From Isoperla grammatica (Eukaryota; Arthropoda; Insecta; Plecoptera; Perlodidae): a DNA stretch of 64,000 bases. Of this stretch, positions 25,261 to 38,523 are shown piece by piece. The stretch is from NCBI GenBank assembly GCA_945910005.1, contig OX246746.1, forward strand, positions 11,975,228 through 12,039,227, read 5' to 3'. The notes below the pieces were generated by a model. It did not search any database and was not told where the DNA came from. It worked only from the letters and a program-made list of their open reading frames with translations. A program made the position numbers and the translations under genes. The first letter of the stretch is position 1; each line of letters opens with the position of its first letter.

Positions 25261-26317
25261 CACGTATAAGGCGAATTAAGGGAAAGCATAAATTAAACTA
25301 AGTATTTAGTGGCTCACATAACTGTAAAATGTACTCATACTGGATATCAACTTAATTATAAGTCGCCTATTTTAAAGATACATTAATTTATTGATTGATT
25401 TACTGTAGGCCTATTATTAGACTGATTGAGACAGTTACTCAAAAACAACCAGGGCAAGGAAAGGATTGGCATAATTTGATATAATCACAGTCATTTCGTC
25501 GTCGGTGTGTGTTCTTGATTTAATTTAAATAATCTCGTTTTTAAATTAACACACAAACATTATTTCCTTTTTCTCATAGCTGCCATAGTTTTCAATCTCT
25601 GTTTGTATCTCTCTCCGATTCCATCTCTTTCTCTCTCTCGCTACCAAGCACCACCACACTCCTTGCCAAGAGAGAGATTGCTAAACTAAGTATACGTAAT
25701 TTTCTTTCATTGCGTCACCCCCGTCTTTTGTTATTTTAATTTAATGACCATATATGGCGTAAAATAAAAGAGGTCCGATCTCAAAAACAGAACCTTTTCC
25801 GTAGCCAACTTCGAGGACAAAGAGCGAAGCGACAAAATAAGATCTTGGGGAGGAGAATAAAAATAAAAATAATTATCTTGTTGTGCGCAAAGTGAGCGTG
25901 GGTAAAAAGTGGAAGACAAAAGACGAGCAAGTGGCGCGATGGAGAATGTGGAACAACAATAACGGAAACAAAAGAACGCGCGAATACTTGAATACAAAGG
26001 AGAAAATTTTACTTTTCTCGAAACACAAAGGCAATGGAAATATTTCGAGTCCAAAGCAATTTACATTTTTCTCTAAAAATTCGCATTGCATTAACCCAAC
26101 CTTTAGAGTCTTTGCTTCAGAGCGACGCTACTAACATTTCGACAATATTTGCCCCTCAAGTTATCAAGTCAAGACGTCATAACAGTAACATAGAGCACAT
26201 TGGCAGGCATCCTCGCCGAGGGCTATCCCCAAGACGCTTCCCCACCCCCACCCCCTCCACATACACCATAACGAACTTCGCGTAAACACTGGCCTAAACA
26301 ATCTCTTCATAAAACAT

Positions 26318-26320
<3 letters not shown>
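25261..26320. other. Spacer
   Basis: No gene recognised. CT-rich stretch at about 25600-25640. Overlapping open frames around 25.7-26.2 kb on both strands show no domain. Confidence 0.5.
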
Positions 26321-26385
<65 letters not shown>

Positions 26386-26407
26386 TAATAATAATAATAA
26401 TAATTAA

Positions 26408-26469
<62 letters not shown>

Positions 26470-26490
26470 GTAATATTATTATTATTATTA
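26321..26490. repeat. (TAA)n microsatellite switching to (TTA)n
   Basis: About 150 bp of TAA units ending in AGTAATATTATTATTATTAT, so the last part is complementary to the rest and can fold back. Confidence 0.9.
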
Positions 26491-28970
26491 GTATGATTAA
26501 CTACGGTGAAATTATCAAAACCTGAGATGAGTCTTAAGTCTTTCATTCAATCAATTACACATGTATCACGTGAACCATCACGTTGACCGCTAATTGTCAC
26601 GTGATAGTAATTTTCCGATGAACTTACGTCACTGTACACTCCTTTCAATGACATCTGTCGTTTAGATTTTAAAACTAAATCTATCGACACTTTGATGGCA
26701 AAAAGAACCTTCATTGAGTTCTTGATAACTCTTCAAGATGGTGAATAAACGATCGTATATGTGGAATTTGAGTTTGTATAAGCTAAACAATGAATTTAAA
26801 AACTATCAAGTATTAATATTGTAATAGTTATGATTGTGAAATGCAATTATGCTTGTTGTAAAACGTAGCCTGTTCTTCTTTACACGGCGGCTTTTACTAA
26901 AGTGGGCAGCGAATTGGAAAATACTCGAGCACCTATTTTGTGTAGTTCGTGTGAGAGCTGATTTGCTATAAGTAGAAGGGGCTCACTCTTAAATTAAGGG
27001 ATGCTTAGATATTTTTACAAACAAAAATTGCTTCCTAATAAATGACTAAGGGCTGTGCGTTTGAAAGGTAGGGAAGGAGTAATCTTGACAAGTCTGCACA
27101 AAATGAATGACTTAAAAGAAGGGAGGGAGTTGAGTATCAAGGGTTGATCTACCAGGGGGATAGAGCTGAGATTTTCATCCCCTATATATGATGATTAGAA
27201 GAAAATTTGCATTTATAAGAAAGGAGATTTTCGCCTTAAGGGAAAATACCTTAACGATTTTTTGTTTTTGTGATTTTTGTGCTTGAAGACGATATAAGAA
27301 CATTTGACGACATGTATTGAAATACCGACAGACAAAAGCAATTCATACTATTGAGACGCAAAGGATTCTGCCACGAACCATGTTTTGACTATCGCGATTT
27401 ATTTCTAAGCGATAATGCACACACTCAACTAAATAAAGAATCATATGAATTGCTATAACAATAATATACTGTTATACATTTACCATTACAACTAGGGTCC
27501 ATTATTGAAAAGCAGAAGTCGAAAAGTATTGGAACAAAATAACAATAACTGTATTCTTGATATTTGTGTTGTTATTATTATTAACTTCATTATTATTGCT
27601 AATGATAGTTTATATTATTTTGGCGCAAAATAACATTTTTTTTTTCTCCTATATTATTATGTTTGTTTTTCAAGCAGAGACAAAACTTCACTCTAATATT
27701 ATTATTAACATTACATTATCAAATTAATGGATGTGAAAAGTCAAAAGAAAAACGTTGAACTGTTCTTCTTGACCGTTGTATAAACAAAAACAACGTACGG
27801 GTATGTTTAGTCTTTCATAGAGTTGTTTCTGTTTTGTTTCGTTGTTTGTTTGAAGCGCTTGGCTAGCTTACGTGACACTGTTCCACTCCTGTCTGTCGCT
27901 AACCTCCCATCGGCCAAATCCTTATGCAAATGTTACTCCTGTTTTTTGTCGCCTGCAAGTGGTTAAGCTTCCTTCAGGCTAATAGGCGAATCGTCTATAC
28001 TTTGAAACGGAGAATATATGAAACCAGATAGGATAGTCTTACATACACAATCTTGTTATATGTTGTTATATTATCACATTGTTTAATGTGTGAAGACTAA
28101 TTATTGTTGGTGATTTTGAAATGAATACACCACTTTAACAACTGAAATAATTCTATTGAAATTTGTATTGATTCAAATATTTAATATGCGTTTATTTATT
28201 GTCATATGTGCATTGAATGTTCGCCTAAAGCTTAGATGTTGCCAATTCCAATTCAAAAAAACTTTAATGCATGCATTTACGTGTTGTTATCAATGTTTGT
28301 AAATATGTGTCATATTTTCGGTTGTTTAATTTTTCATCTGAATACACTTTTTTGTTGTAAAAATTTACGTACTGAGGTACTGTGATGAAATTCCAATTTA
28401 ATCATGTTGGCTCTATAGCTTAGAATAGCCATGCATGTTAAGAACCACGCAAAGAATGCGACGCGAACAATGGCTGGTAATTTAATTGGAATCTAAATAA
28501 GAATACATTACCAAGACTCAATGGAATTGATGTGAGTAACGTAATATGTTACTTAAAGCCAGAAATGTTGTCTAATACCCTATTCCATTGTACGGGCCAA
28601 CGTTCTCGCTAAAGATTTAATAAGATATTTGGGGCAAGATTTATTTGACTGACTATACAATGCCCCAGAGTTTTTTTTATCTAAGACTTGGCCATTTGTA
28701 TGGATAGATAGGGCCTGAAGACTTTATGCAAAATAGTTGTCTTTCTCTGTCTCACTTACTGGTTCAGATAGGAGTGATGCCAAGGAAATGGACAAAGATA
28801 AAAGATATAGCACAAAAAATTCACGTTCCGAGAAAAGTCTTAGAATGTTCACGACGATTCATTTATCTTACGACTAATTGCTCCTTCTTTCTCTCTCTTT
28901 CGCTCTTTCACTCCTTCACTTCCTCTGCTTTTAAAGTCTTGAAAATTCCGGGCGATAAAATTCTATTCCT
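26491..28970. other. AT-rich spacer
   Basis: No gene recognised. Confidence 0.5.
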
Positions 28971-28985
28971 CCCCCCCCCCCCCCC
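28971..28985. repeat. C15 homopolymer
   Basis: One of about nineteen C or G runs of ten or more in this window. Confidence 0.95.
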
Positions 28986-29710
28986 TCGTTTCGTCCCTCG
29001 CCCGTCCTCTCTCAAACTCTTTTCTATCATGGCGTCTTTCAGAGTTAATGACCAGACCTTCCTTTTAAAACTTAACATTTATTCAAGGCTTTTGGACATT
29101 TTGTGTTTGGTATTTTGTAGACGCCCGGCGTCAAACGTAAGAAAACTGTAAAATGCTAATTAAAATGCAAGTCGATATTTGGGGGGGTTTAGACATAGAA
29201 CTCGAACGCTGCCAAGTAAACAAATACACAACACAACAGTATTCAAACTGACATCGTAACGATTGATTTGTTCACCGCCCAGTTTCTTTCTGGTCGTGGT
29301 TTTATTGGACCTGAATGCTTGGACCATTATTCATAACACCTTTCGTTTTCTCACCCGCTTATCTAGATCTGAAGGTATGAAATTAAAACCCTATGAATGT
29401 GAAAAATATTGTAATTAGATAAGGAATCAATACGAGCAAACGCGCTTCACCGCACGCACGGTTTAAACTGCAGATAAATCTTGATCTATTTTTACCTCAG
29501 TAGAATCCAAATAAATACTGAATCACAATGAATGCTCGTCCTTAAAAATACCATTACCAAGGTAATTCCGAGGATAGTTCAATTATTGTTTTGAAATGCT
29601 TTGATTAAAATTTAAAAAAAATATGTACCGTATTCATTGTAATGCTTATCTTTAAATATAACGATAATTGTTGACAAAAAGCAATTACACAATTACACAA
29701 TTGTATATGT
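28986..29710. other. AT-rich spacer
   Basis: Nothing recognisable seen. Confidence 0.5.
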
Positions 29711-29803
29711 GGCGCGTAAAGCACGTCGGTGCGTAGTTCCCTTGCCAGAGCGCTAGCGTCGCGGCGTCGGAACGCACTGTGCTGCGACCTAGCGTCAGAA
29801 CGA
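29711..29803. promoter_or_regulatory. Short CpG-dense cluster
   Basis: About fifteen CpG dinucleotides in about 90 bp, in surroundings that are AT-rich and CpG-poor. It is too short for a classical CpG island and has no adjacent gene model. It could be a regulatory site or the remains of a GC-rich transposon. Confidence 0.25.
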
Positions 29804-32800
29804 TGAACTGTTAGTAACCACTCTTCAATTATACAATTATACGATCACATTTTTGATCAAGTTTATAATAAAATTTACTGTTAAAATACAATTTACAATA
29901 TTCTTAGCATGGTGCCTATATATTTTTTGGATTTAGTATTTAAATATGGTAATATTAAATTTATCGTATTTTATCCTGATTTAAGTGTACATAATACGTA
30001 ATTTGTATTGCAAAATGTTCAGGATTATACCGCTCAACCATGCAACAACACCATAGTTCTTTATGGCCTGCTCAGGTCAAAGAATTGCCACATCGACAAT
30101 ATCTCCAAATTGACACATTCTTCATTTCCTCAGCATTCGTTCTCATTCATACGTCTCTCCTGTTATTCCTACTTTCGATCACCCTTTCTTTTATTATAAT
30201 TCTCCATCGTTGCTCAATTTAGATTTTTCTTGTATTAATTACACTTTGATCAAACGTTCATAGTAGTGATAGAACATTATTTCAACATGAGTGTATATTC
30301 TGTACCGAAAAACAAATATATTCTAGGTTATAATTTAGTTTTCTCTGCAGTGGTATCTGTTTCGAAGAAAGTTGTTCTCTTATATGATTTGAATTTTCAT
30401 CGGGAAGAACAACACATAATATAGTCTTTACTTTAGAGTTTCAAAAATTTGAATTGTTTACTACTTTATCATAATATTTTTAACCGGGTTTGTTTTTTCG
30501 TACAATAGTTCGTAGTGTGCGTACACGTTATCCAAGTGCACAATGTAATAGCAAAAATTAGTTTCTATGAAATGTTTTTACTCTGCAGAATCATGGGGAT
30601 CTTAAAAGAGCCTTAAAAAGTTTATTTGAATAGAAACTAACAAATAAACGTTACGAGATGTTTGTGTAAGTGTCATTTTCCCTTATCTTTTGGACTTTAT
30701 TTCTTCCCATTTTATTTTATTTTTGTCGGTTGAGACGCTCGGTTTGGGATGCCTTCTGCTTTATCTCGCTGAAAAGAGTTGTGCAAAACTTGGCAACACT
30801 TTTCGTTTCTTCTTTCGTTCATTAAGTTAGGTTTTATCTTCAAGACAGTTTTCCGGAATGACTTTTAAAAAGGGTGGGGGACGGGGGTACAAAGATAAAA
30901 GAAAGAAAGGAAAGGGGGTGAACTTTTATTAGTGAGTGGAATGGAGAGAGAGATAGACGGGAGTGAGAGGGTAATATCATTAGGGAAAGCAGATAACTGT
31001 GAAAATGTTTTTAAAAGAGAAATTCAAGAAAAGAAAATTAAAACAGACTAAAAAACTTTGTATCAAATTTTAAATGACGAGAAATTGAAATCGTTGGCAA
31101 TCTGTTGTTTGCTTGCGGTAATTTCTCTATTGCTTGATTGAATGACCAATGAAGCCGCTTTTAATTATGGTACACTCCATATAAAGTAATCATTCGATCA
31201 AATTCAACGCGTTTTCTGCAACACGGCACTCACCTCATAACTAGTTGAATTTTGATTACAAATTTCCAAATAAATTATTACAAATAAATAAATAAATAAA
31301 TCATATTTTTGTTTCTGTTTTTGTAATAAAAACATTTTTAGAGTATAAACACACGAAAAGAACAATATTTACTACGCACCACTCACGCAATATTTCACAC
31401 ACTGTTGGGCATTCGAAAAATACATCGATGCATAAACAAGTGAAGGTCACATATAAACACAGTTAGATAGAGCCACTCTCGGAGATCGTACAGACCTATC
31501 CTATTTAATTTCCATAAGGTGTATGGAATTAATTTATTTTTCAAAATTTAAAGTAAGCACTAAGCTCTCTACGCTACCAATGATGGTATTCAGATAATAG
31601 TTATTTACCCGTAACAGTATTTCCCTTCTTTGAATGTTTTTATTAATTTCTCCTCCAGTTTCTTGTAGGAAAGCCAAGGTGATGATGATAATCATATAAC
31701 AGTACTTTATTTGTATATTCGTTAAAACGGATTATAAACATAAACATACATCCGAAGTCCCACAAAGATACTGTATGGCAGGCGCTATATGAGCGAGTAT
31801 ATGATGTATACTTTTGTGTTCGAAAACAAATTTTTCGATTGCATTCGTATATACTTTTTCAAAATCTCATCAAACCTATGATCTGTGCACACAGCGATTC
31901 GTGAAACTTGACCGAGCCCTGAAAATATAAAGAATCTCAATTTTACGTGTAAAATAATATGAACTTATACAAAAATTCTCCAAAAACCTATTCTCAATTT
32001 TTATGATAAACCAGCGGATTCAGGACAAAAACTTCATATGCCAGACTTATCACACTTTGCCTATTGCTGTGTATATACATATATATATATATATAACATA
32101 TATATTTATTCATCAAGCCAATTAATAACTATTGTCTAATATAAATGTGTAATACTATTTCTTGCAAGGTAAGGGTGAGCGAGCGCTGTTGTAGCGACAT
32201 AATGATTTTCTCTCGAGCAATGTGACCGACGGAGCAACCGAGACTGAAAGCCACCCAGAGATGGCGTACCAGTCAGAGATGGAACGTACCAGTTGCACAG
32301 TTGCACAGTTGCGCCTGTTTGTTCACACAGTTGTCTCATGGTTTACCTGACGGCAATTTACTCATTTTTTATTGAATGAATCTGAATGATTGTATTCTGT
32401 CTTTCTTGTTTTCTATTTTTTAAACGGTATACGATATTATCTAGATTATTGAAAGCTTTTATTTTGTTAACGCAAGATTTGCATGATTATCTTCATCGGT
32501 TACTGGATTAAAAACATCATCTTGCGCATAGCATTTATGTTCCCATCTCGAAAATGTTAATTTTTTGAAAAATATTTCAATAAGAAATGGAAAATACATT
32601 AACAAAGTGTTAAATTTGATGATTCAGTACATTTTTAAGTTACACAAAAATAATCACCTTAAGTCATTTAAATCACAAAAAAATAAAGGACGAACATATT
32701 TTACTTTTGTTATAATGTATAAACATACAAGAAAATGTTTGTTACTTTTTTCTAGACATTCACTTAATCTTCAAATAATATTCTCCCTTATCTAGAACAT

Positions 32801-33089
32801 ATATGGATATATTAAACAATCATATACAACAATTTAATTGTATACAACATATAAATAGCTCACATTTTGCCCCCCAAGTAACCTATATATCTGAGTTGTA
32901 GATTGGGAGGGGGCATAGGAGGGGGGGGGGGGGGGGCATTAGTCTAATACAAAATTGGAGAGGCACTAGGCCTCTCAGACCACTAACATTCCCATTTTAA
33001 AACAGGTACCATTAGGGGTGTAATCAGCAACTTTCTGCAGTAGGTAAACGAGCTTTAGGGTTAATTCATTTTTTTTGCGGGGGTATATT
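29804..33089. other. AT-rich spacer with simple repeats
   Basis: No gene recognised. It contains (AAAT)n near 31280-31302, (TA)n near 32075-32095, G16 at 32921-32936 and a GAGAGGC/GCCTCTC hairpin at 32958-32976. The 67-residue frame near 32.2 kb (minus) includes small internal repeats and no known domain. Confidence 0.5.
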
Positions 33090-33692
33090 CAGGGCCATAT
33101 TACCCAATAGGCGGACTAGGCACTTGCCTAGCGCCCCCTGTCTCATGGTATAAATATGTTATGCACAAATATAAAAAATATATATGAATTAATGACTGGC
33201 AGATGACAAGATAAACTAACATACAAAAAAAAAACATAAAAATGACACTGCACTCATTTATTGTTGGTGTGTTCTCCCAACGACTGCAAAACATTTGCTT
33301 AGAAGAAGGCATACTGAAAAAGTCGCTATGTGAGCATTGATTAGGGCGTACAAGACATGTCAGTGTCACAGGTTTTCTTATCCTTTTGTACACCATAAGG
33401 TTGTTATCCGCTGACTGCTGATGTGGCTAGTTAATTTCTTGAAAATGTGTACAATACAGTGAACGTCGATGGGGCGGGAGATGAGCTGTCCGACACATAT
33501 TATTTAAAAATATTTGTGGTCTTAGTCATTTCAGTTGCTTAGGTAGATCCCTTAGCTCAGTCACTTTTCGAGTGCGAGACGTGCATGAACAAGCAACGAA
33601 ATCTTGTGTTGTGTGGTGTATGTAAGTGCGGTGTGAGTAATTTATTTTGACCAGATTTTTTATTGTGCTCGTATATTAATCATTTAAAAAAA

Positions 33693-33861
33693 ATGTCGTG
33701 TGAAAAAAATTAGTGGTTCACAGGGACGTAAAAGAAACTAGAAAAAATGAAGCCAATGAAGTTTCTCTTCGAACAACTCCCAAAATCAGTTATTTTTTTA
33801 ATTCTAAAATTTGTGAACACATAATCGTGTTAGAAAAGCCTCGACTTCGAGTCACATGTGG
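33693..33861 (+). pseudogene. hAT transposase N-terminal exon, broken
   Basis: Translated pieces SGSQGRKRN and, after a frameshift, NEANEVSLRTTPKISYFF resemble the N-terminus of ZMYM1-like hAT transposases, which have a basic SGA..RKRK stretch, an acidic/charged linker and a PKISxFF-type end. An in-frame TAG at 33739 and shifts of frame in the A-rich stretches after the ATG and after that TAG break it. The segment ends TGTGG before a consensus splice donor GTGAGT (33862-33867), which fits a first exon. The following exon(s) are missing. The family match is from memory of the motif, not a search. Confidence 0.5.
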
Positions 33862-33957
33862 GTGAGTAATATAAAATAACTTGACCACACGGAAACTATA
33901 GCCTTACATTTGCATATCAACTATATTGAATTTGTTTATTTATTTGTAGTGACAAAG

Positions 33958-33980
33958 TCCTAGGGTAGGACACCCTAGGA
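33958..33980. repeat. Perfect 9-bp hairpin inside the hAT element
   Basis: TCCTAGGGT and ACCCTAGGA around a five-base loop. Confidence 0.85.
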
Positions 33981-34170
33981 CTAGGAGGAGTAAACATTAT
34001 TTGCGAAAAATAGCTTTGTATTGTATGCATTCATTAACATATCTATACATACATAGATAGGCCTACAGAATAATCATAATGATATTTTAGATTCCGAATT
34101 AGCGGAGGGGAGGGGGGGGGGGTGAGGGGGGGAGGGGCGACCTAAAACGTTGTGCCTTTGTTGTCATCGA

Positions 34171-34556
34171 TAGTTAAGGGCAAAGGGTAGTCTCTACGTC
34201 AAAAACCGCAGAAAATGTTCATTATTAAATAATATCTCAAGATTGCAACAAGAAAGCGAAAATCTAAATCAGCAGCGAACTTTGCTTTGGTAAGCCCTAC
34301 AGATTGAATAAAATATTATAACCATTAGCGTAGTATTTTGATTATAATTCGATAATTAGTAATAAAATTAATTATTCATAAAAAAACATACTGATTATAA
34401 TATAAGTCACGACTTAGCGCATTCAATGTGTAGGGCCTACTAAACCACAGTGCGCTGTTGATTAAGATTTTTGATTTCGAAGCCCATTCTTGTGATATAA
34501 ATTAAAAATGAAAATTTGTTGCGGTTTTTGACGTAGGTGTATCCTTCCCTGTTAAT
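34171..34556. repeat. Long inverted duplication of the hAT right end
   Basis: The plus strand at about 34171-34310 matches the reverse complement of about 34410-34556 in order: CTACGTCAAAAACCGCA (both arms identical), ATTAAA/TTTAAT-like links, then AATCTAAATCAGCAGCG against AATCTTAATCAACAGCG, then CCCTACAGATTGAAT against CCCTACACATTGAAT. The arms are about 140 bp with clear but imperfect identity and a loop of about 100 bp. The outer arm is the terminal region of the hAT element itself. Confidence 0.8.
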
Positions 34557-34565
34557 ACGGCCCTG

Positions 34566-36000
34566 GTTATATTTTTACTCCCATATTATTTTTTTATTAA
34601 ATCATAATGTAGTTATTTGTACTGACGTATTTTAAAGAGAAAATAATAAAAATATGTAGGCGGTCTACTAAAACACCAATTTCTGAAGAATAATACAGAA
34701 ATTTGTTTCAAACTGAAACCAAAATATATCAAAAGTATAACAGTACTTCCTTTAACTTATACTCTCATACATAACAGTTATATTGATTAACTCTCCTATC
34801 TCCAACTATTACATCAGAACTGTACACACACAATTAACATACATATCCATTCTTAAAATATGGACCCCCCCCCCCCCCCCTACCCTAAAGTGTGAGTTGT
34901 TCAGGTATACAATATTACTATTTGAGAGACATGGATCCCCTTTCGGCGATCGCTCTGTATATCTAACACCCTAGTGTTACTCAAGCCAAACTGCCTTCCA
35001 AAACATCCGTCGTTCGATTCTTGGTTAGCTTAGAAATCGACTTAAATCTAACGATTACATTACAAAAAATAAACATTTTTTTTAACCTGTACATTATTTA
35101 ACATAGAATTTTTCGAGCCGTAATATTTACGAGGGACGTTAAAAACACTAAAAACGACGCTCGCGTTCGTGTGAATGTGTGGGTGGATCAAAACATCTAG
35201 ACTTTAATTTTATTTTCATAACTGTTGTCTAAAATTACATAACATTTTCCTACATTCATAATGTATTTATGTCATTTCTGTGTCATATGTCTCCAGAAGC
35301 CGAAATGGTTGATTAGTAAGAGATCCACTAAACATGTCTTGAATATAATATTCAAGAAATTCAAAATGCTAAAATATATTAAAGCGTCGATAAATTACTG
35401 GTTCAATAGATTTCGATAGGAAGGTGCAATCACTGCTAAAACGGTATCATCGAAACTAAAACTTTTCCTTGAGTTCTGACGTTCTCGAACAAAACATGCA
35501 GGTTCATTCATAGACGCGTCCGCACGATTTTGGACAGCGTGCAAGGGGGTGAGGGGAGGAGGAGGGGGGGGGGGGGGGAGAGAAAACTCTGGAACATGAA
35601 CATACCACATAGGGAAGGGACCGGACACTACTCGAGCCGCTGAGAGGAATATTGTGACACGTAATTTGCTACAAATGTCTCTTCTGGAAATTACTTTTAG
35701 GACGTTACAATTTCAAAACGGAAACCTTTCACATTTTAATTTACGGATAATTGTTATAGTTGTTAGTTTTACGTGTCACCAGAACGATATGCTTAACATT
35801 AGTAAATACAAATATTGATACTTGATGGGAAACTATACAGACGCATTCTGAAGAATAATTCATAATAAGAATGATCATATGTCTACTTTGATTGCGCACC
35901 ACACAATATGTCAGTCTGTAACTGAGAGGTTCACATACAATCTAATGTAGACATTGATTGATTTTATTTAGATATTTGTTAACATGAGGGAAGCGTCAGG
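34566..36000. other. Spacer with C/G runs
   Basis: No gene recognised. C16 (34865-34880) and G15 (35564-35578) are present. Confidence 0.5.
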
Positions 36001-37112
36001 CATGGCCAGCCGGCTTCGATGTACCTGAATATGATGGGATTAAGTTCCTATCCCCTACCCGACTTCATTGTTGGACACAGGGAGCAGATATAAAAAAAAA
36101 ATTTGTTTACTTTTTCGCGATACACAGGCCTACAATTGTGGCTGGGGTTTAAAGGTAGAGGCCTTCGGCTGAATGGTTGCGCCCATGGATGGCCGACGCC
36201 GCCTGGTCCAAGTTCTCTATGGAGCCACCACTGGGGCATCCTTCCTCAGTTTTCTTTTCTTCTATCAGTCTATTTCTTCGCCATCTATTGGATCGTTCCC
36301 TCATAGATGAGGTCGGCGGTACTGTTACTGCCCAGGACTCGTACAACCTTTCCTCCAAGACTTTCAAAACTCTCAGTGACACCGAGGTATCTTCACAATG
36401 CAACAATTTCACTCCTTCCGTAAGAGTCTATGGCTCGGTTTGAAAAATAAACTTGCGCAAATGACGAAAATAGTCCTAAGATCCTAAGATATCGAGAGTT
36501 AAATATATATACTGGCCACGCTTAAGTAGCAAGGTGTCCCCTAAAATTCTGAGGAGACGTTCGCTCCACACGGTCTATTCAACGGTATTCAACTCGAGAT
36601 TTCCCGATACCTGCCTTGTTATTGATCACTGCATTGATTGCACCAACCGTGAATAGAATGCAACCCCACCACGTCTGACAACATGCTGGCGATATTATCA
36701 CTACAATACATAAGGCAAGAGAAAGGGGTTCAACTAGATTTAGGTTGGTAGTTGTCACATACTTCACCTCCCTATTACATAATCCGTGACGACAACACTG
36801 TGAAAGTTAATTTGACGGGACTATACGTGTATCGTTGAGCCCTATATTCCATAAGGTAAATATATGGTGCAAGCGCTTTGGAGTCGGTAATGTAACAGCA
36901 ACGACAATATCGACCGAAGCCGGTAAATTCTGGTCTTCGAGGTCCTCAACATGTTGTCTTGTTGTCAGAGGTGACATTGTTTCCAAGGAACGACCCATAA
37001 CCACCCTCGCAAAATTGGGGGACTTCTGACAGTGAAGACAACCATCTCTTTACCCTCTTTTGGTGTCTGCAACCACCCAATAATATGACGATACCGTCCT
37101 TGCCACGAGAGT
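36001..37112 (-). other. GC-richer complex stretch beside the satellite, possible exons
   Basis: Sequence complexity and GC rise here. Open frames of about 60-90 residues exist on both strands (for example minus 36149-36412 and minus 36807-37004). Minus-strand splice-like signals are present: an acceptor TTGTCTTCACTGTCAG ending near 37032 and another ending at 36701. No protein family is recognised for the larger frames. It may be a gene fragment, an old transposon coding region or chance. Confidence 0.3.
36611..36700 (-). CDS. Candidate 90-bp internal exon, hydrophobic
   Basis: On the minus strand a good acceptor (CTTTCTCTTGCCTTATGTAT then TGTAG) precedes 36700, and a donor CAG|GTATCG follows 36611. 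The exon is a multiple of three, so it would keep frame. In the open phase it reads IISPACCQTWWGCILF, then TVGAINAVINNKA, a membrane-segment-like peptide with paired cysteines and a W-G pattern that loosely recalls MS4A-type four-span proteins. That resemblance is weak. No neighbouring exon with a matching phase is established. Confidence 0.2.
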
Positions 37113-38490
37113 TAATGCTTACTTAGAAGGCATAGTGTTAAGTGAATATACTCACTTCTCTTGCTAATCGATTCTTTGGGTGACATTACGTAATTATCGA
37201 ATGACACACAGACAGCCCCTGAAACGTACGTATCTATCTCAATATCTGTGGTATGTCTTGCAGGTTTGTTTACATGTGCTTACAGTACATGTACTTATGA
37301 TTAATAAGAAGGTAACAAATGAAATGAATATACTCAAGTTCTCTTACAAAAAAATCTTTGTGTGACATTACGTCATTTTCAAATGACCGACAGCCCCTGA
37401 AACTTACGAAATTATCTCATAATGTGTGGTATGTCACGCAAGTATGTTTAAATGTGCTTACAGTACATGTAGTTGAGCTTAACTAGAAGGTATAAAGTTG
37501 AGTGAACAAACTCATGTTCCCTTACAAATTAATACATTGTGTGACATTACGTAATTTTCGAATGGCAGGCAGACAGCCCCTGAAACTTACGCAATTATCT
37601 CATAATGTGTGGTATGTCACGCAAGTCTGTTTACATGTGCTTACAGTACATGTAGTTGAGCTTAACAAAATGGTATCAACTTAAGTGAATATAGTCAAGT
37701 TCTTTAACAAATCGATTACTTGTGTGACATTACGTAATTTACGAATGGCACACATACAGCCCCTGAAACTTACAAAATAACCTCTTAATGTGTGGTATGT
37801 CACGCAAGTCTGTTTACATGTGCTTACAGTACATGTAGTTGAGCTTAACTAGAAAATATCAAGTTGAGTAAATATACTCAAGTTCTTTTACAAATCGATA
37901 CTTTGTGTGACATAACAAGATTTTCGAATGGCAGACTGACATACAGCTCCTGAAAGTTACGTAATTATCTCAAAAGAATTAGTCCGTCACGCCAGGCTGT
38001 TAACATGTCCATACCGTACATGTAGTTAAGCATAATCAGCAGGTCCCAAACTAAAAGAATATACTCAGGTTCTCTTACAAGTTGATACTTTGTGAGACAT
38101 TACGCAATTTTCGAATGACACACAGACAGTTCATGAAACCTACGTAATTATCTCAGAATAAGTGCTATGTCACGCAGGTCTGTTAACATGTCCTTAAAGT
38201 TCATGTAGTTCAGCTTAAAAAGAAGGTGTCAAGTTAAGTAAACATACTCAGGTAATCTAACAAATCGGTTATTAGAGTGACATTACTTTATTTTCGAATG
38301 ACACATAGACAGCTCATGAAACTAACGTAATTATCTCAAAATGTGTGGTAGGTCACGCAGGTCTGTCTACATGTCCTTACAGAACATGTAGTTGAGCTAA
38401 ATCATAACGAATCAACTTGAGTAAACAAATTCAGGTTCTCTTACAAATCGATTCTTTGTGTGATATAACGTAATGTTCTAATGACAGACC

Positions 38491-38523
<33 letters not shown>

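Larger units (their letters stand above)
33090..34565 (+). mobile_element. Decayed hAT-superfamily DNA transposon
   Basis: The left end CAGGGCCATATTA (33090) and the right end, read in reverse complement, CAGGGCCGTATTA (ending 34565) form terminal inverted repeats that differ at one base. The flanking octamers are GGTATATT (33082-33089) and GTTATATT (34566-34573), matching at seven of eight positions, as expected for an aged 8-bp hAT target duplication. A transposase first-exon remnant lies inside. The body is short for an autonomous hAT and contains no catalytic core or C-terminal dimerisation domain that I can see, so the copy is internally deleted. Confidence 0.7.
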
